The notes: generated from the sequence alone by a model not told the origin. DNA of 64,000 bases from Candidatus Thiovulum stygium (GCA_021582295.1 CP091137.1:762001-826000), one strand, 5' to 3'. Positions 9,701 through 18,170 are shown, counted from the stretch's first letter. Program-made: numbers and translations.

Positions 9701-10026
9701 ATTCTACTATTGCAAATTCAAAACTTGTAGGCAGTAGTGTAACAATTAATGAAAATAAAGTTGAGACAAAATTTGAAAAAGTTAAAAATATAGAAGATAA
9801 TCAATATGTTGTAAATGCAATTATTGATACAGATTCAAAAAATTTGACCACAGATACTAGTTTTTCGCTGATTAATTTATCAACAGGTGAGAAATTGGAA
9901 ATTGATTCAACTCTTAATAATAGTAGTTTTTCTGATGAGACAAATATCACGATTGATAAAAACAGTTTTGATAAAATAGAGATAAAAGTTAAAACAAAAT
10001 TAAAAAATAATTTGGAGATTAAATAA
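6784..10026 (+). CDS. large secreted Ig-/cadherin-like repeat protein
   Basis: 1080 residues. An N-terminal signal peptide (MKKYIMLSALSLVTSAILLG) is followed by a GTIGQVAVHQ, then NYSGGFW segment seen at the front of many secreted proteins. Next come cadherin/VCBS-like beta-sandwich units. Two are nearly identical (about residues 207-258 and 300-351, sharing SDNTLADVSI and LIVTPKADKFGSATI), and a third is diverged. Further on are three atypical bacterial Ig (aBig-like) domains with LSFDTIRGENL, LTFDTIRGENL and a related WLTISSILNQN start. No catalytic motif or anchor is visible. Likely a surface or extracellular adhesive protein, possibly translated with the lipoprotein gene it overlaps by one base. 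Confidence 0.75.
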   Translation: MKKYIMLSALSLVTSAILLGDDSQAYQILKGAFVSSAESNFSDGNITLYGTIGQVAVHQFDGNYSGGFWVAPEELNNYPEINISTNISISEDNSQNITFTYIDVELDEVNTTLIQNPKNGQFAINGRTFTYTPNSNFNGSDLIGLQFNDGFGGIIERNLSIVVGAVDDLPYLSGISNISTEEDSSSKTISLSLSDIDSNINSATYSVNISDNTLADVSISGTNLIVTPKADKFGSATISVIATLDGKTAQQNFNYTLNSVDDNPVLAQISDITANEDSTVKTVALNLTDVDSVLANATYSVNISDNTLADVSINGKNLIVTPKADKFGSATITVLATLDGKTAQQNFNYTLNSVDDSPILSEISAVLKRSGSGNFSIPLQLSDIDSNVANAKYSVTSSNTNLADVSINGNSIAINPKSGASGTGEITVTATLDGQIVSQTFPISIERVNSAPIIGNIAKISLESDIENQTKTISIPLSDDILVTEFIATSSDSKLVNIISTDKTTGVIEFEVYSNSVGSAIISLNAKDGDGLTANNSFTVEVRANQNQICLENSRVSLSFDTIRGENLDQGYVRKDLYLPTVLSSCDEVVNLSWESSNDKIIDTNGKIYIDEQQDYTVQLIANFSQANYQTKREFLITVPKEETTDKLAIDRAFDLLTFDTIRGENLKRTEIFKNLDLLKDLEINGKKVTISWNSSDSNSLSSEGVILRDLNDFAIKLNAYLIIGAEKREKEFNLIVKGEAVGDSQIVKLDRDWLTISSILNQNRDKNSIMTPLSLHKKGINGGNISWISSTPDIISIDGNISRDNINDRYVELTATISSGEISEKSQFLLKVIKTVIETAENNLTFNRIESNETDGNKRYSLIMDGENNSSVQSNLSISSELKNIETQLSDDMLITKIELSNGSAQVKLNSNGLTESQIEILDENNISVASSINSQVVGVDTQIKQDGSIESSKDNISANLSIDGSVQHVVNSTIANSKLVGSSVTINENKVETKFEKVKNIEDNQYVVNAIIDTDSKNLTTDTSFSLINLSTGEKLEIDSTLNNSSFSDETNITIDKNSFDKIEIKVKTKLKNNLEIK

Positions 10027-10379
10027 TGGGTTATAAAACTTTACTTTTAACTTTACCACTTTTATTATTAGTGGCTTGTAGTTCTTCTTCTGATTCAAAT
10101 AATTCAACTCCGAATGAGTTAAATAGTTCAAATGATAAAAATGATAAAAATGAAATTAACAATTCAAACGATTCGAATAAATCAAATGATGAAAATGTTA
10201 GCGATAATTCTCCGAAAAATATAGCTGTTCCGAGTTGCTCTTCAGGAATTGTTGAACTGAAATCTGGAGATAAAATCGAAAAAATTTCTGATGATCCTGA
10301 AATAGAAATTACACATTCTGAAGATGGAAATAAATCTGCTTGTTTAAATAATGGTGAAGCTGAGATTATTAGAAAATAG
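10026..10379 (+). CDS. small Asn/Ser-rich lipoprotein
   Basis: 117 residues. The signal ends in a lipobox (LLLLVAC, Cys18), followed by a low-complexity Ser/Asn/Asp/Lys linker (about residues 19-65). A short globular end has two Cys (VPSCSSG, then KSACLNNG). The start overlaps the upstream stop as TAATG, so translation is probably coupled to the 1080-aa protein, and the two may work together at the cell surface. Function unknown. An inverted GATGAGGT pair lies 22 bp after the stop. Confidence 0.75.
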   Translation: MGYKTLLLTLPLLLLVACSSSSDSNNSTPNELNSSNDKNDKNEINNSNDSNKSNDENVSDNSPKNIAVPSCSSGIVELKSGDKIEKISDDPEIEITHSEDGNKSACLNNGEAEIIRK

Positions 10380-10401
10380 ATTAATTAGGCTAAAAAACAG
10401 T

Positions 10402-10426
10402 GATGAGGTTATATAAACACCTCATC
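10402..10426 (+). terminator. inverted GATGAGGT pair downstream of lipoprotein gene
   Basis: GATGAGGT (10402-10409) and ACCTCATC (10419-10426) give a perfect 8-bp stem with a 9-nt AT loop, placed directly after the end of the 6784-10379 operon. Position and shape suit an intrinsic terminator built from paired uptake-like octamers. No long T-run follows. Confidence 0.6.
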
Positions 10427-10491
10427 TACAAATCAAAAAATAAATATTTAGTTGATATAAATTTGAATAAAAAAGAAATATCAAACTACCC

Positions 10492-10508
10492 ATCGACACG
10501 ATGTCGAT
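10492..10508. terminator. short hairpin between convergent genes
   Basis: ATCGACA and TGTCGAT form a 7-bp stem with loop CGA, downstream of the minus-strand DnaJ-type gene. Candidate terminator or stabilising 3' hairpin. No T-run is seen on either strand. Confidence 0.35.
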
Positions 10509-10528
10509 AGCTTAAGACAAAAATAAAG

Positions 10529-11398
10529 TTATTTCAACTCTTTTTTTAATTTTTCAACTAAATCATTCGAGAAATCTTCTATTTTTGGCATTAAAATATT
10601 AACTCTTAAATATAAGTTTCCAATCACACCACTTTTGCGATTATAAAAACCGCCCTCTTTGATTCTTAATTTTTGACCATTTTTAATTCCTGCAGGAATA
10701 TTTATATCTTTGTTACCTAAAATAGTATCAATTTGAATTCTACCGCCAAAAAGAGCAATTTTAAATGAGATATCAATATTTTTTATCAAATCGTCGCCAG
10801 AAATCTCATATTCTCTATTTTCAGCAATGCTTATAACTAAAATTAAATCTCCTCTAGAATTTCTTGAACTTCGACCTTTACCTTTTAATCTTAACTTTTC
10901 GCCATCTTTTATACCTCGAGGAATATTTATTTCTCGCTCTTCATTTTGAATTCTAATTTTTTCAGTGCCACCGACAATTGCAGTTTTTATAGGAATTTGT
11001 AATTTGACTTCGATATCCAAATCCTCCATTCCAGATGAAAAACCATGAAATCCGCCAAAATTACCATTAAAATTGTTAGTTCCGAAAGGATTTCCTCCGC
11101 CACCTTTAAAAATTTGTTCAAAAATGCTATTAATATCAACATGTGAATTTGCCTTTGAATAGTCATGAAAATTTTGATTACCAAAAACCGCATCGCCAAC
11201 TTGATCATATTGAGCTCTTCTTTTTTCATCTCCGAGAACTTCGTAAGCACTATTAATCTCTTTGAATTTTTCTTCAGCACCAGCATTTTTATTTATATCT
11301 GGATGATATTGCCTAGCTAATTTTCTATAAGTTTTTTTGATATCTTCCTGTTTCGCATCTTGAGAAACACCTAAAATCTCGTAAAGACTTTTTTTCAT
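10529..11398 (-). CDS. cbpA: DnaJ-family (CbpA-type) co-chaperone
   Basis: 289 residues from the chosen start at 11398, which has AGGA upstream; an in-frame ATG at 11434 would add 12 unlikely residues. J domain at residues 4-67 with the HPD triad (32-34) that stimulates DnaK ATPase. Then a Gly/Phe-rich linker and two C-terminal beta domains with INIPRGIKDGEKLRLKGKG and INIPAGIKNGQKLRIKEGG. There is no CxxCxGxG zinc-finger region, so this is a class B (CbpA/DnaJ2) protein rather than canonical DnaJ. In many Campylobacterota such a gene is paired with hspR, which is not beside it here. Confidence 0.9.
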   Translation of the reverse strand: MKKSLYEILGVSQDAKQEDIKKTYRKLARQYHPDINKNAGAEEKFKEINSAYEVLGDEKRRAQYDQVGDAVFGNQNFHDYSKANSHVDINSIFEQIFKGGGGNPFGTNNFNGNFGGFHGFSSGMEDLDIEVKLQIPIKTAIVGGTEKIRIQNEEREINIPRGIKDGEKLRLKGKGRSSRNSRGDLILVISIAENREYEISGDDLIKNIDISFKIALFGGRIQIDTILGNKDINIPAGIKNGQKLRIKEGGFYNRKSGVIGNLYLRVNILMPKIEDFSNDLVEKLKKELK

Positions 11399-11494
11399 CT
11401 TAAGCTTCCTATTCATTATATTATATTTTGACAATAATTATATCATATAAGTTGAGTCGATAAGATTCAAGTTTGAATTTTAATTTATTTTAAA

Positions 11495-14494
11495 TTAGTC
11501 TTTAAATAAATTAAAATCTATATTTTTAATAAACTCATTCATATTTTCGCGATTTTGGTTGTCATCAATATTTAACTCTCTTAAAATTATTAATATTTTT
11601 AATGGAATATTAAAAGCTCGTTTGCCGATTTCAAACGGAGTTGAAACAATTTCTTTTGCCAAATCAGTTGAAATATCGGGATTGTCTAAATCTCCAGAAA
11701 TATGAATTCTAGTTGAAATTGAACCATCTTCACCTAAAATCAAATAATTTGCAATAGGTATATTTTCTATAACTTTATCGATATATTTAATAGCAGAAAT
11801 ATCAAGATACAAATCTATTTTTTTATTTTTTAAATCGATTTTACCTGAACCTGAAATATCAACACTTTCACCATCAACTTTTATATCTTGCAAATTAAAT
11901 ATATCTCCTTTTTTATTAAATTGCAAATAACCAGCAGTAATTCTTAAACCATTATGATTAAAACCTGGTTGCGAAAAAGTTAAAAGAGCAGGGACAGTAT
12001 TTATAAAAGCTAATATATTATTTACGAGTTGCATACCTTTAATTTTTAATTTTCCAAATTGCAAAAGTCCATCAAAATCTTCATTAACACCTTTTAGAAA
12101 TAAATTATAATCACCACCACTTAAACCATTAAAATCTGAAAGTTCATTTATAGTTAAACCTTTTAAATTTGTGCCACGAAGAAGATAACGATTTCCTAAT
12201 GTTTGGAGCATTAATAAACCGCCTCCAAATGGTTTGCTCTGTAAAAATATTGATTCACCACCAATTTTAACAATAGATTCAAGAGTTCCATAACTATTAT
12301 TTCCATTTCCAAAATAGAATCTACCATTTTTTAAATTAATATTCATATTTTGTAAATTTAAACTCTGATTATCTTCTTGTTTATTATTTGAATGATTTGT
12401 ATCTAAATAAGGATCTAATCCTGAAATATTAAAATCATAACCATCTATCCAAATTTTGATATTTTCTTTTTTTGAAACAGCAAAAATTTGATTATTCCCA
12501 TTCAATCGTATCTCATCGTCATTAACTATTCCAGAAATATTAATATTATCAATAAAATTATCTTTAGACTTTAATATTTTTTGATCATAAAATTTTATGT
12601 CTCCAAAAAATTCAATTTGTGAATCACCTTTTAAATTCAAATTGCCTCCAATTTTAGGTATTTTAATTTTACTATTTAATAAACTTGTAATTTTAGATAA
12701 CTCATTTAAAGTTAAATTCCACTTATTATTTAATAAGTCAAAAGATGTTTCAAGAGTAGGAATGTTTATATTTAAATTATCATTTTCTATAGCCATATTT
12801 ATATTAAATTTTCTATTTGCAATTTTTACAGGATAATAGTCAAAACTATTAATATGAATATTAAAAATGGCTTTATTATCTAAATAATTATAATTTATAA
12901 ACAAATTAGAACTTAAATTTAAATCAGTTGAATTAACTATTAAATTTTCTAATTCAACAATATTTTTATGAGTTTTAATTTTGAAATTCAAATTTTTCAA
13001 ATCCAAATTCTTATTTTGATAAGAAAATATCATCGGAGAAATATTTAAATTTAATGTTTGGAGAGGATCTCCTAAAATATCAAATTTAATAGCCATTTTT
13101 GAAAGATTTATATCTAATTCTTTATTTAAATTTAATTTATTAATAAAACCATTAATATTTAAATTTGATTTTGAAATATCAAAAGAGCCACCAAAATTTG
13201 CTGAAATCAAGTTACTATAAATTAACTTACTGTTATTAATCTGAACTATATTTTGAGGATAGCTGTAATTTATAACTCCGCTTGAAATAAGAGGTTTATT
13301 ATCTAAACTATTTGATATTTTAGAATTTAAAATATTTGCTTTAACTATAAATTTCATTGGTTCAGATTTTTTTGTTTCGTAAAGAGGTAATGAAAATAAA
13401 AATCTAATTGAAATTGAATCACCTATATTTATAGGAAGTTCATTTAAATTACTATAAAATTTTATAGTTTTATAAATATGCTTGTCTAAATTAAGCTTTT
13501 TAATATTAGATTCAATATATAAATGAGATTGTTCAAATAGTTTTTTAATCTCTAATTTTACTGAAGCTCTATTTTGACCATATTTAATCGAGTTGCTGTC
13601 AATATATAAATTGCCATTTTTTAAAGCTATATTTATATTTTCAGCTTCTGCTCTATCAAGATTTTCTTCAAATTTGTTAGTTACATTTTTAAGTTCTCCA
13701 ATAACTTTTAAATTATCAAGAGCTTTTGCAGGTTCTGATAAGTTAAATTCTGTTTCAGCATATATTCTTGCATTTTTGAAAGTTGTTTTTTTGACTCCCC
13801 ATAAAAATGTTTCTCGATTTAAATCTAAAACTGTAAATAGTTGTTCTAATGATTTTATGTCTATACTTTTAGTTTTTATTTTTAATTTGTGAAAGTTTTC
13901 AAGTTCTCCACCTAAATGAATTTTTAAACTATTTCCCAAATTAGAATATAGCGATAAAATCGTTAGATTATTCTCAATACCAATATTTCCATTTATATTA
14001 ATTGGAATATTTTTTAAATTAAATTTTAACTTTTCTATTTGTAATAATAGATTATTATTTGTAATAAAAGAGGTATTAAGTTCGAGTGAGCCAATTTCAG
14101 GAATATTTTTAATTTTTGCATATATATTATTATTTGAATAATTTGCAGAAATATTAATATCTTGAAAATATAAATTGTCTATTTCTATATTTTTTACATA
14201 TGATTCAAACATATTGATATATGTTAAGATTTCTTGTGGATTTAGAGGTGAAGAATCGTTATTTTCAAATTCAGGTATTTGAAAATCTGATAATTTTATA
14301 ATGAACCCATCATCATAACGAATATAAAATTTTCCAATTTTGATATTATGGCTTTCCAAAAAATCTTTTAAATCAAAACCTAAATGAATGGTTGTTAAAA
14401 AAGCTGAAGTGAGTGCTATAAAAATGAGTATTAAAATAAAAACTGTATTATATGTTGTTGCTATAAATGTTGCTATAAGTTTAGGGGCTGTCAT
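11495..14494 (-). CDS. AsmA-like / DUF3971 envelope protein
   Basis: About 1000 residues: one N-terminal membrane helix (VFILILIFIALTSAFLTTI), then a long run of beta-strand-rich, Asn/Ile/Leu-rich sequence. The AsmA-type C-terminus contains the pattern LKGLTINELSDFNGLSGGDY and LQDIKVDGESVDISGSGKIDL. AsmA/YhdP relatives form long grooves that carry phospholipids between inner and outer membranes. The start is taken at 14494, just before the helix; an upstream ATG at 14587 is also in frame. No start codon lies between 14494 and the helix, so the 5' end must overlap mltG on the other strand. Confidence 0.75.
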   Translation of the reverse strand: MTAPKLIATFIATTYNTVFILILIFIALTSAFLTTIHLGFDLKDFLESHNIKIGKFYIRYDDGFIIKLSDFQIPEFENNDSSPLNPQEILTYINMFESYVKNIEIDNLYFQDINISANYSNNNIYAKIKNIPEIGSLELNTSFITNNNLLLQIEKLKFNLKNIPININGNIGIENNLTILSLYSNLGNSLKIHLGGELENFHKLKIKTKSIDIKSLEQLFTVLDLNRETFLWGVKKTTFKNARIYAETEFNLSEPAKALDNLKVIGELKNVTNKFEENLDRAEAENINIALKNGNLYIDSNSIKYGQNRASVKLEIKKLFEQSHLYIESNIKKLNLDKHIYKTIKFYSNLNELPINIGDSISIRFLFSLPLYETKKSEPMKFIVKANILNSKISNSLDNKPLISSGVINYSYPQNIVQINNSKLIYSNLISANFGGSFDISKSNLNINGFINKLNLNKELDINLSKMAIKFDILGDPLQTLNLNISPMIFSYQNKNLDLKNLNFKIKTHKNIVELENLIVNSTDLNLSSNLFINYNYLDNKAIFNIHINSFDYYPVKIANRKFNINMAIENDNLNINIPTLETSFDLLNNKWNLTLNELSKITSLLNSKIKIPKIGGNLNLKGDSQIEFFGDIKFYDQKILKSKDNFIDNINISGIVNDDEIRLNGNNQIFAVSKKENIKIWIDGYDFNISGLDPYLDTNHSNNKQEDNQSLNLQNMNINLKNGRFYFGNGNNSYGTLESIVKIGGESIFLQSKPFGGGLLMLQTLGNRYLLRGTNLKGLTINELSDFNGLSGGDYNLFLKGVNEDFDGLLQFGKLKIKGMQLVNNILAFINTVPALLTFSQPGFNHNGLRITAGYLQFNKKGDIFNLQDIKVDGESVDISGSGKIDLKNKKIDLYLDISAIKYIDKVIENIPIANYLILGEDGSISTRIHISGDLDNPDISTDLAKEIVSTPFEIGKRAFNIPLKILIILRELNIDDNQNRENMNEFIKNIDFNLFKD

Positions 14495-15536
14495 AATATT
14501 TTTATATTTCCATATAAATGAGAAGATAGAGACACCTGAAACTTTGTATGTTCCTAGAGGGTCAATCTCACAAATTATATCACACATAAATGAGGAATTT
14601 GGAAATGAGATATTAATTCCAGATGTAGATAGATTTTTAATCTCTTATTTTGGAAATCCTCAAGCTGGTTGGCTTCAACTAAATAAAAATGAAATGACTA
14701 GAGGTGAATTTTTAGAAACTTTAACAAAAGCCAAAGGAGTTTCTAAAGGTATTACTTTATATCCAGGTGAAACAACAGAATACTTTTTTTACACAATGGC
14801 AAATAAATATAATTTAGATTATGAAGAGGTGTTAGATTATTTTTATACTGTTTCTCCAATGCAAGAGGGTTTTTTAATTCCAAATAGTTATCAATTTAAT
14901 TCAAATATAGATATAAAAAAATTTATATTTGATATCGTAAAACAATCTTCTGATAAACATACAGAGAGATTAGCAAAATTTGGAATTACAGATTTTGAAG
15001 ATTTGCATAAAATTTTAACTGTTGCTTCAATTATTGAAAAAGAGAGTGGTGGAGTTGAAGAGATGCCATTAGTAGCTTCTGTAATTTATAATAGACTTGA
15101 TAAAAATATGAGATTACAAATGGATGGAACTTTAAATTATGGTTTATATTCTCATAAAAAAATATCAGCCGATCGTATTAAAAATGACAATTCTCGATAT
15201 AACACTTATAAATATAAGGGTTTGCCTCCTGAACCAATTTGTAATCCAAGTTTTAATGCTATAAAATCGGCTTTGCATCCTGCTGAAACTCAATATTTAT
15301 TTTTCTTTAAGAAAAAAGGGGCTAAAAATCATATTTTTGCTAAAAGTTATGAAGAACATTTAGCCAATATCAAAGGCATTAATTTAAATAAGAAAATTAT
15401 AGAATCTGATAATCTTATAGAAATAAATTCTAATAAACTAGATTTAAATTATACACTTATATATTCTGATTTGAAATCATTGATAAATATATATAAAGAA
15501 AATAGTTCAATTTGTAAAGAAGAATTGTTATTTTAA
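14424..15536 (+). CDS. mltG: endolytic murein transglycosylase MltG
   Basis: 371 residues from 14424, or 383 from an ATG at 14388. An N-terminal membrane helix (TVLYVVAINVAISLGAVIIFLYF region) is followed by a YceG/MltG domain: ASIIEKESG carries the catalytic Glu, then VASVIYNRL, MRLQMDGTLNYGL, YNTYKYKGLPPEPICNP and ALHPAETQYLFF. MltG cuts nascent peptidoglycan strands and sets glycan length. The first 70-100 bases are also the 5' end of the opposite-strand AsmA-like gene. There is no strong ribosome site at either start. Confidence 0.92.
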   Translation: MSIKIKTVLYVVAINVAISLGAVIIFLYFHINEKIETPETLYVPRGSISQIISHINEEFGNEILIPDVDRFLISYFGNPQAGWLQLNKNEMTRGEFLETLTKAKGVSKGITLYPGETTEYFFYTMANKYNLDYEEVLDYFYTVSPMQEGFLIPNSYQFNSNIDIKKFIFDIVKQSSDKHTERLAKFGITDFEDLHKILTVASIIEKESGGVEEMPLVASVIYNRLDKNMRLQMDGTLNYGLYSHKKISADRIKNDNSRYNTYKYKGLPPEPICNPSFNAIKSALHPAETQYLFFFKKKGAKNHIFAKSYEEHLANIKGINLNKKIIESDNLIEINSNKLDLNYTLIYSDLKSLINIYKENSSICKEELLF

Positions 15537-15558
15537 TTTTTATCTCAAATTAAAATAT

Positions 15559-15566
15559 GTTACAAT
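15559..15566 (+). promoter_or_regulatory. candidate promoter of rpsF-ssb-rpsR
   Basis: TGTTACAAT contains a TACAAT -10 hexamer (15561-15566), with a TG close before it, 72 bp upstream of the rpsF start. No clear -35 is seen, as is usual in Campylobacterota promoters. The remaining leader (about 15575-15635) could hold an S6/S18 autoregulatory structure, but I cannot recognise the motif. Confidence 0.4.
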
Positions 15567-15637
15567 TTCGAACACTTTTATAGTCCTTGCTCTGTTTAAA
15601 CTAAAAACGAGGGCTTAAAATCCATAAGGAGCATATA

Positions 15638-16042
15638 TTGAAAAATTACGAACAGATTTTTATTCTGAAGCCTAGCTTATCTGCTGATGAAATAGCAACA
15701 AAAGTTGCATCAATTCAAGAAGCTATTAAAAATAATGGTGGCGAAATTTTAGGTTTTAGAGATATGGGTATGCGAAGACTTGCATACAAAATCGATAGAC
15801 AAACAAGAGGATATTACGGAGTTTTCTATTTTAAATCAGAAACTTCAATTATCATTGAACTCGAACGACTTTTAAGAGTTTCTGAAGATGTTCTTAAGTT
15901 TATGACTGTCGCATATGAAACAAAACTTGAGATTAAAGCTTTTAACGAAATGGTTGAAATTGCTAACGGTAAAAAAGTTGAAGAAAAAAGAATCAGCGGA
16001 AGAACTTTTAGAGAAGACGATTACGACGACGATAGAGCATAA
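15638..16042 (+). CDS. rpsF: 30S ribosomal protein S6
   Basis: 134 residues. S6 fold signatures: MKNYEQIFILKP at the start, MGMRRLAYKI and TRGYYGVFYF in the middle, then an acidic tail (REDDYDDDRA) like E. coli S6, which receives glutamates. Translation starts with TTG at 15638, preceded by AAGGAG. First gene of rpsF-ssb-rpsR, the conserved Campylobacterota order. S6 binds S18 on the 30S platform. Confidence 0.97.
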   Translation: MKNYEQIFILKPSLSADEIATKVASIQEAIKNNGGEILGFRDMGMRRLAYKIDRQTRGYYGVFYFKSETSIIIELERLLRVSEDVLKFMTVAYETKLEIKAFNEMVEIANGKKVEEKRISGRTFREDDYDDDRA

Positions 16043-16082
16043 GAAGAATCTATAAAATAATTTTAGAAAATATGGAGATATA

Positions 16083-16685
16083 ATGAATAAAGTTATTCTG
16101 CTAGGCAATTTAACTCGCGATATTGAAGTTAAATATAGTCAAAATGGTACTGCTGTTGGTAAAAGTAGTATAGCTGTTAATCGAAGATTTAAAGGTCAAA
16201 ATGGCGAATTCAAAGATGAGACAATGTTCATTGAGTTAACTTTTTGGGGCAGAACAGCTGAAATTGCAAATCAATATTTTCGAAAAGGTTCTAAGATTCT
16301 TATTGATGGTAGATTGGTACAGGATAATTGGACTGCTCAAGATGGTTCTAAAAAAAGCAAACACTCGATTTCTGTTGAAAATATAGATTTTGTTGATTCT
16401 AAAAATAGCAACAATTCTAATGTAAATGTAAATGGAAATGGTAATATTCCTGAATTTATTGAAGAAAATAGAGACTATAATTCAAGTTATAATTATAGTC
16501 AAAATAAAACAAATAGTTATAATACTCAACAAACTAAACAATTTCCAACTACGACTCCAGCTTCATCTCAATCACGATATACACAACAGGCTCAACCAAC
16601 ACAAAATAAATATAACACTTCTCCGCTTCAAGAAATTAATGTTGATGCAGATGTAGAAGATATGGACGACAGAGTTCCATTTTAA
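16083..16685 (+). CDS. ssb: single-stranded DNA-binding protein
   Basis: 200 residues. N-terminal OB fold (MNKVILLGNLTRDIEVKY, then FIELTFWGRTAEIANQYFRKG), a long Asn/Gln/Thr-rich linker (about residues 105-185) and the acidic C-terminal tip MDDRVPF. The tip is the docking site for repair and replication partners. It has an Arg-Val where most SSBs have Asp-Ile, a mild variant. It sits between rpsF and rpsR, 40 bp after rpsF. Confidence 0.96.
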   Translation: MNKVILLGNLTRDIEVKYSQNGTAVGKSSIAVNRRFKGQNGEFKDETMFIELTFWGRTAEIANQYFRKGSKILIDGRLVQDNWTAQDGSKKSKHSISVENIDFVDSKNSNNSNVNVNGNGNIPEFIEENRDYNSSYNYSQNKTNSYNTQQTKQFPTTTPASSQSRYTQQAQPTQNKYNTSPLQEINVDADVEDMDDRVPF

Positions 16686-16715
16686 TAAGTACTTTGAAAT
16701 TTATAGGAGCTAAAA

Positions 16716-16970
16716 ATGGCTGAAAAACGAAAATTTAAAAAACGATATTGCCGATACACAGAAGCAAAAATCGAATTTATTGATTATAAAGATGTCTATC
16801 TTTTAAAACACTCGTTATCTGAAAGATATAAAATTATGCCTCGACGATTAACAGGTAACAGCAAACTTCATCAAGATATGCTTACTAAGGCTATTAAACG
16901 AGCTAGACATATGGCACTTATTCCATACATCGTTGATAACAAACAAGTTTTACAATTTCCTTTAGACTAA
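16716..16970 (+). CDS. rpsR: 30S ribosomal protein S18
   Basis: 84 residues matching S18: [19 protein letters not shown], then [29 protein letters not shown]. It pairs with S6 on the 30S subunit. It starts 30 bp after ssb with a TAGGAG ribosome site. Of eight Arg codons, six are CGA and two AGA, an odd preference for a highly expressed gene. Confidence 0.97.
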   Translation: MAEKRKFKKRYCRYTEAKIEFIDYKDVYLLKHSLSERYKIMPRRLTGNSKLHQDMLTKAIKRARHMALIPYIVDNKQVLQFPLD

Positions 16971-16986
16971 TTTGTCTTTCTTCTTT

Positions 16987-17022
16987 GCTGGGGTTTCCCA
17001 GCATTTCCGCTATATTTTTTTT
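16987..17022 (+). terminator. intrinsic terminator of rpsF-ssb-rpsR
   Basis: GCTGGG and CCCAGC form a 6-bp GC-rich stem with loop GTTT (16987-17002), followed after about 12 bases by a run of eight T (17014-17022 region). It sits 16 bp after the rpsR stop. Confidence 0.65.
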
Positions 17023-17051
17023 CACTCTAATTTACAAAAAAGCAATTCCAA

Positions 17052-18140
17052 TTGTTCATTATTCCAATTGAAAGAGTTATAGAAACTCTTGATAAACAAA
17101 CAGATATAAAAAAATTTATATCTGATATAAGAAATATATTATCTATTGGTAAAGATTACACAGAAGATCATGGTGATATCTTTTTATCAAAAAAAGGTAT
17201 TAATAAATTAGCTTTTAAATTTAATAATGAAAAACTTCTCGATTTAAATGAGACTCTAGTTTTAGAAAAATATCAAGAAGTTGATATTTTTTATCTTGAA
17301 ATTAAAGATAAAATAGAAGAAATCGTTAAAAAAGCTACAAATCAAATTTTCAATTCAGAAAATATAAATATTGAAGATCTTTATAAACTTATTAATATAA
17401 TAGAACATCATAAAAATATATATTTTAATAATAATATAAAAACAGATGAAACTATCTCAAACTCAAAATTTGGTAATTTTATATCTTCAACACGAGATCA
17501 AGCATATAAATTTGCTTCAAAAACAGAAGATGATGCATATAAATTTGCCTCTGATATGGGTCGTGATGCTTATCAATTTACATCTGATACTCGAGATAAA
17601 GCTCATGATTTTGTTATGAAAACAGAAGATGATGCATATAAATTTGCCTCAAATATGGGTCGCGATGCTTATCAGTTTGCCTCAAAAGGCATGGAATATG
17701 GTTATCGATTTGCTTCAAAAGGCATGGAATATGGTTATCAATTTGCTTCAAAAGGTGAAGAGGTTGGCGAAATGGCAAACCGAGTTTTATGGATGGCTTC
17801 AGAAATTGGAATTATGGCTGATCGAATTGGCGAAATGGCTGATCGAATTGTGCATACAGAACACCTCATCGTACAAACTGCCATATTAATACAGAATTTT
17901 GGACTTTTAATTGACGGCACAATGAAAAATTTTACAGATTCAATATTATATGTGATTTCAATGCTATTAAATAAAGAATTTGTTTCACCTCAACGAGATA
18001 TAAATATAACTAAAATTTCAGAAATAACAATTGAAATATTAAAGAACAACCATATTTATGATATGGCAGTTCTGGAAAAACAGTCAAAATTAAGAGAAAT
18101 AACTATTTCTGCACTTGATAAAATAAATAAAAAATATTAA
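17052..18140 (+). CDS. 11-residue-repeat amphipathic helical protein
   Basis: 362 residues, family not recognised. The N-terminal 140 residues are helical and charged. About residues 147-245 consist of nine tandem 11-residue units (DDAYKFASDMG, RDAYQFASKGM and variants). The register then changes to 7-residue units (GIMADRI, GEMADRI) before a hydrophobic helical C-terminus. Eleven-residue periodicity is typical of right-handed coiled coils and of membrane-binding amphipathic helices such as LEA proteins and apolipoproteins; either role is inference. The start is TTG at 17052, with a stop 8 codons upstream and a weak ribosome site, so the start is uncertain. Confidence 0.7.
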   Translation: MFIIPIERVIETLDKQTDIKKFISDIRNILSIGKDYTEDHGDIFLSKKGINKLAFKFNNEKLLDLNETLVLEKYQEVDIFYLEIKDKIEEIVKKATNQIFNSENINIEDLYKLINIIEHHKNIYFNNNIKTDETISNSKFGNFISSTRDQAYKFASKTEDDAYKFASDMGRDAYQFTSDTRDKAHDFVMKTEDDAYKFASNMGRDAYQFASKGMEYGYRFASKGMEYGYQFASKGEEVGEMANRVLWMASEIGIMADRIGEMADRIVHTEHLIVQTAILIQNFGLLIDGTMKNFTDSILYVISMLLNKEFVSPQRDINITKISEITIEILKNNHIYDMAVLEKQSKLREITISALDKINKKY

Positions 18141-18170
18141 ATCAAAAAAATAAAAATTTTAAATGAGGTT

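Noticed and set aside
15567-15637. S6:S18 autoregulatory RNA before rpsF
   Set aside because: The leader is long enough, but I could not identify the conserved stem with its CCG bulge.
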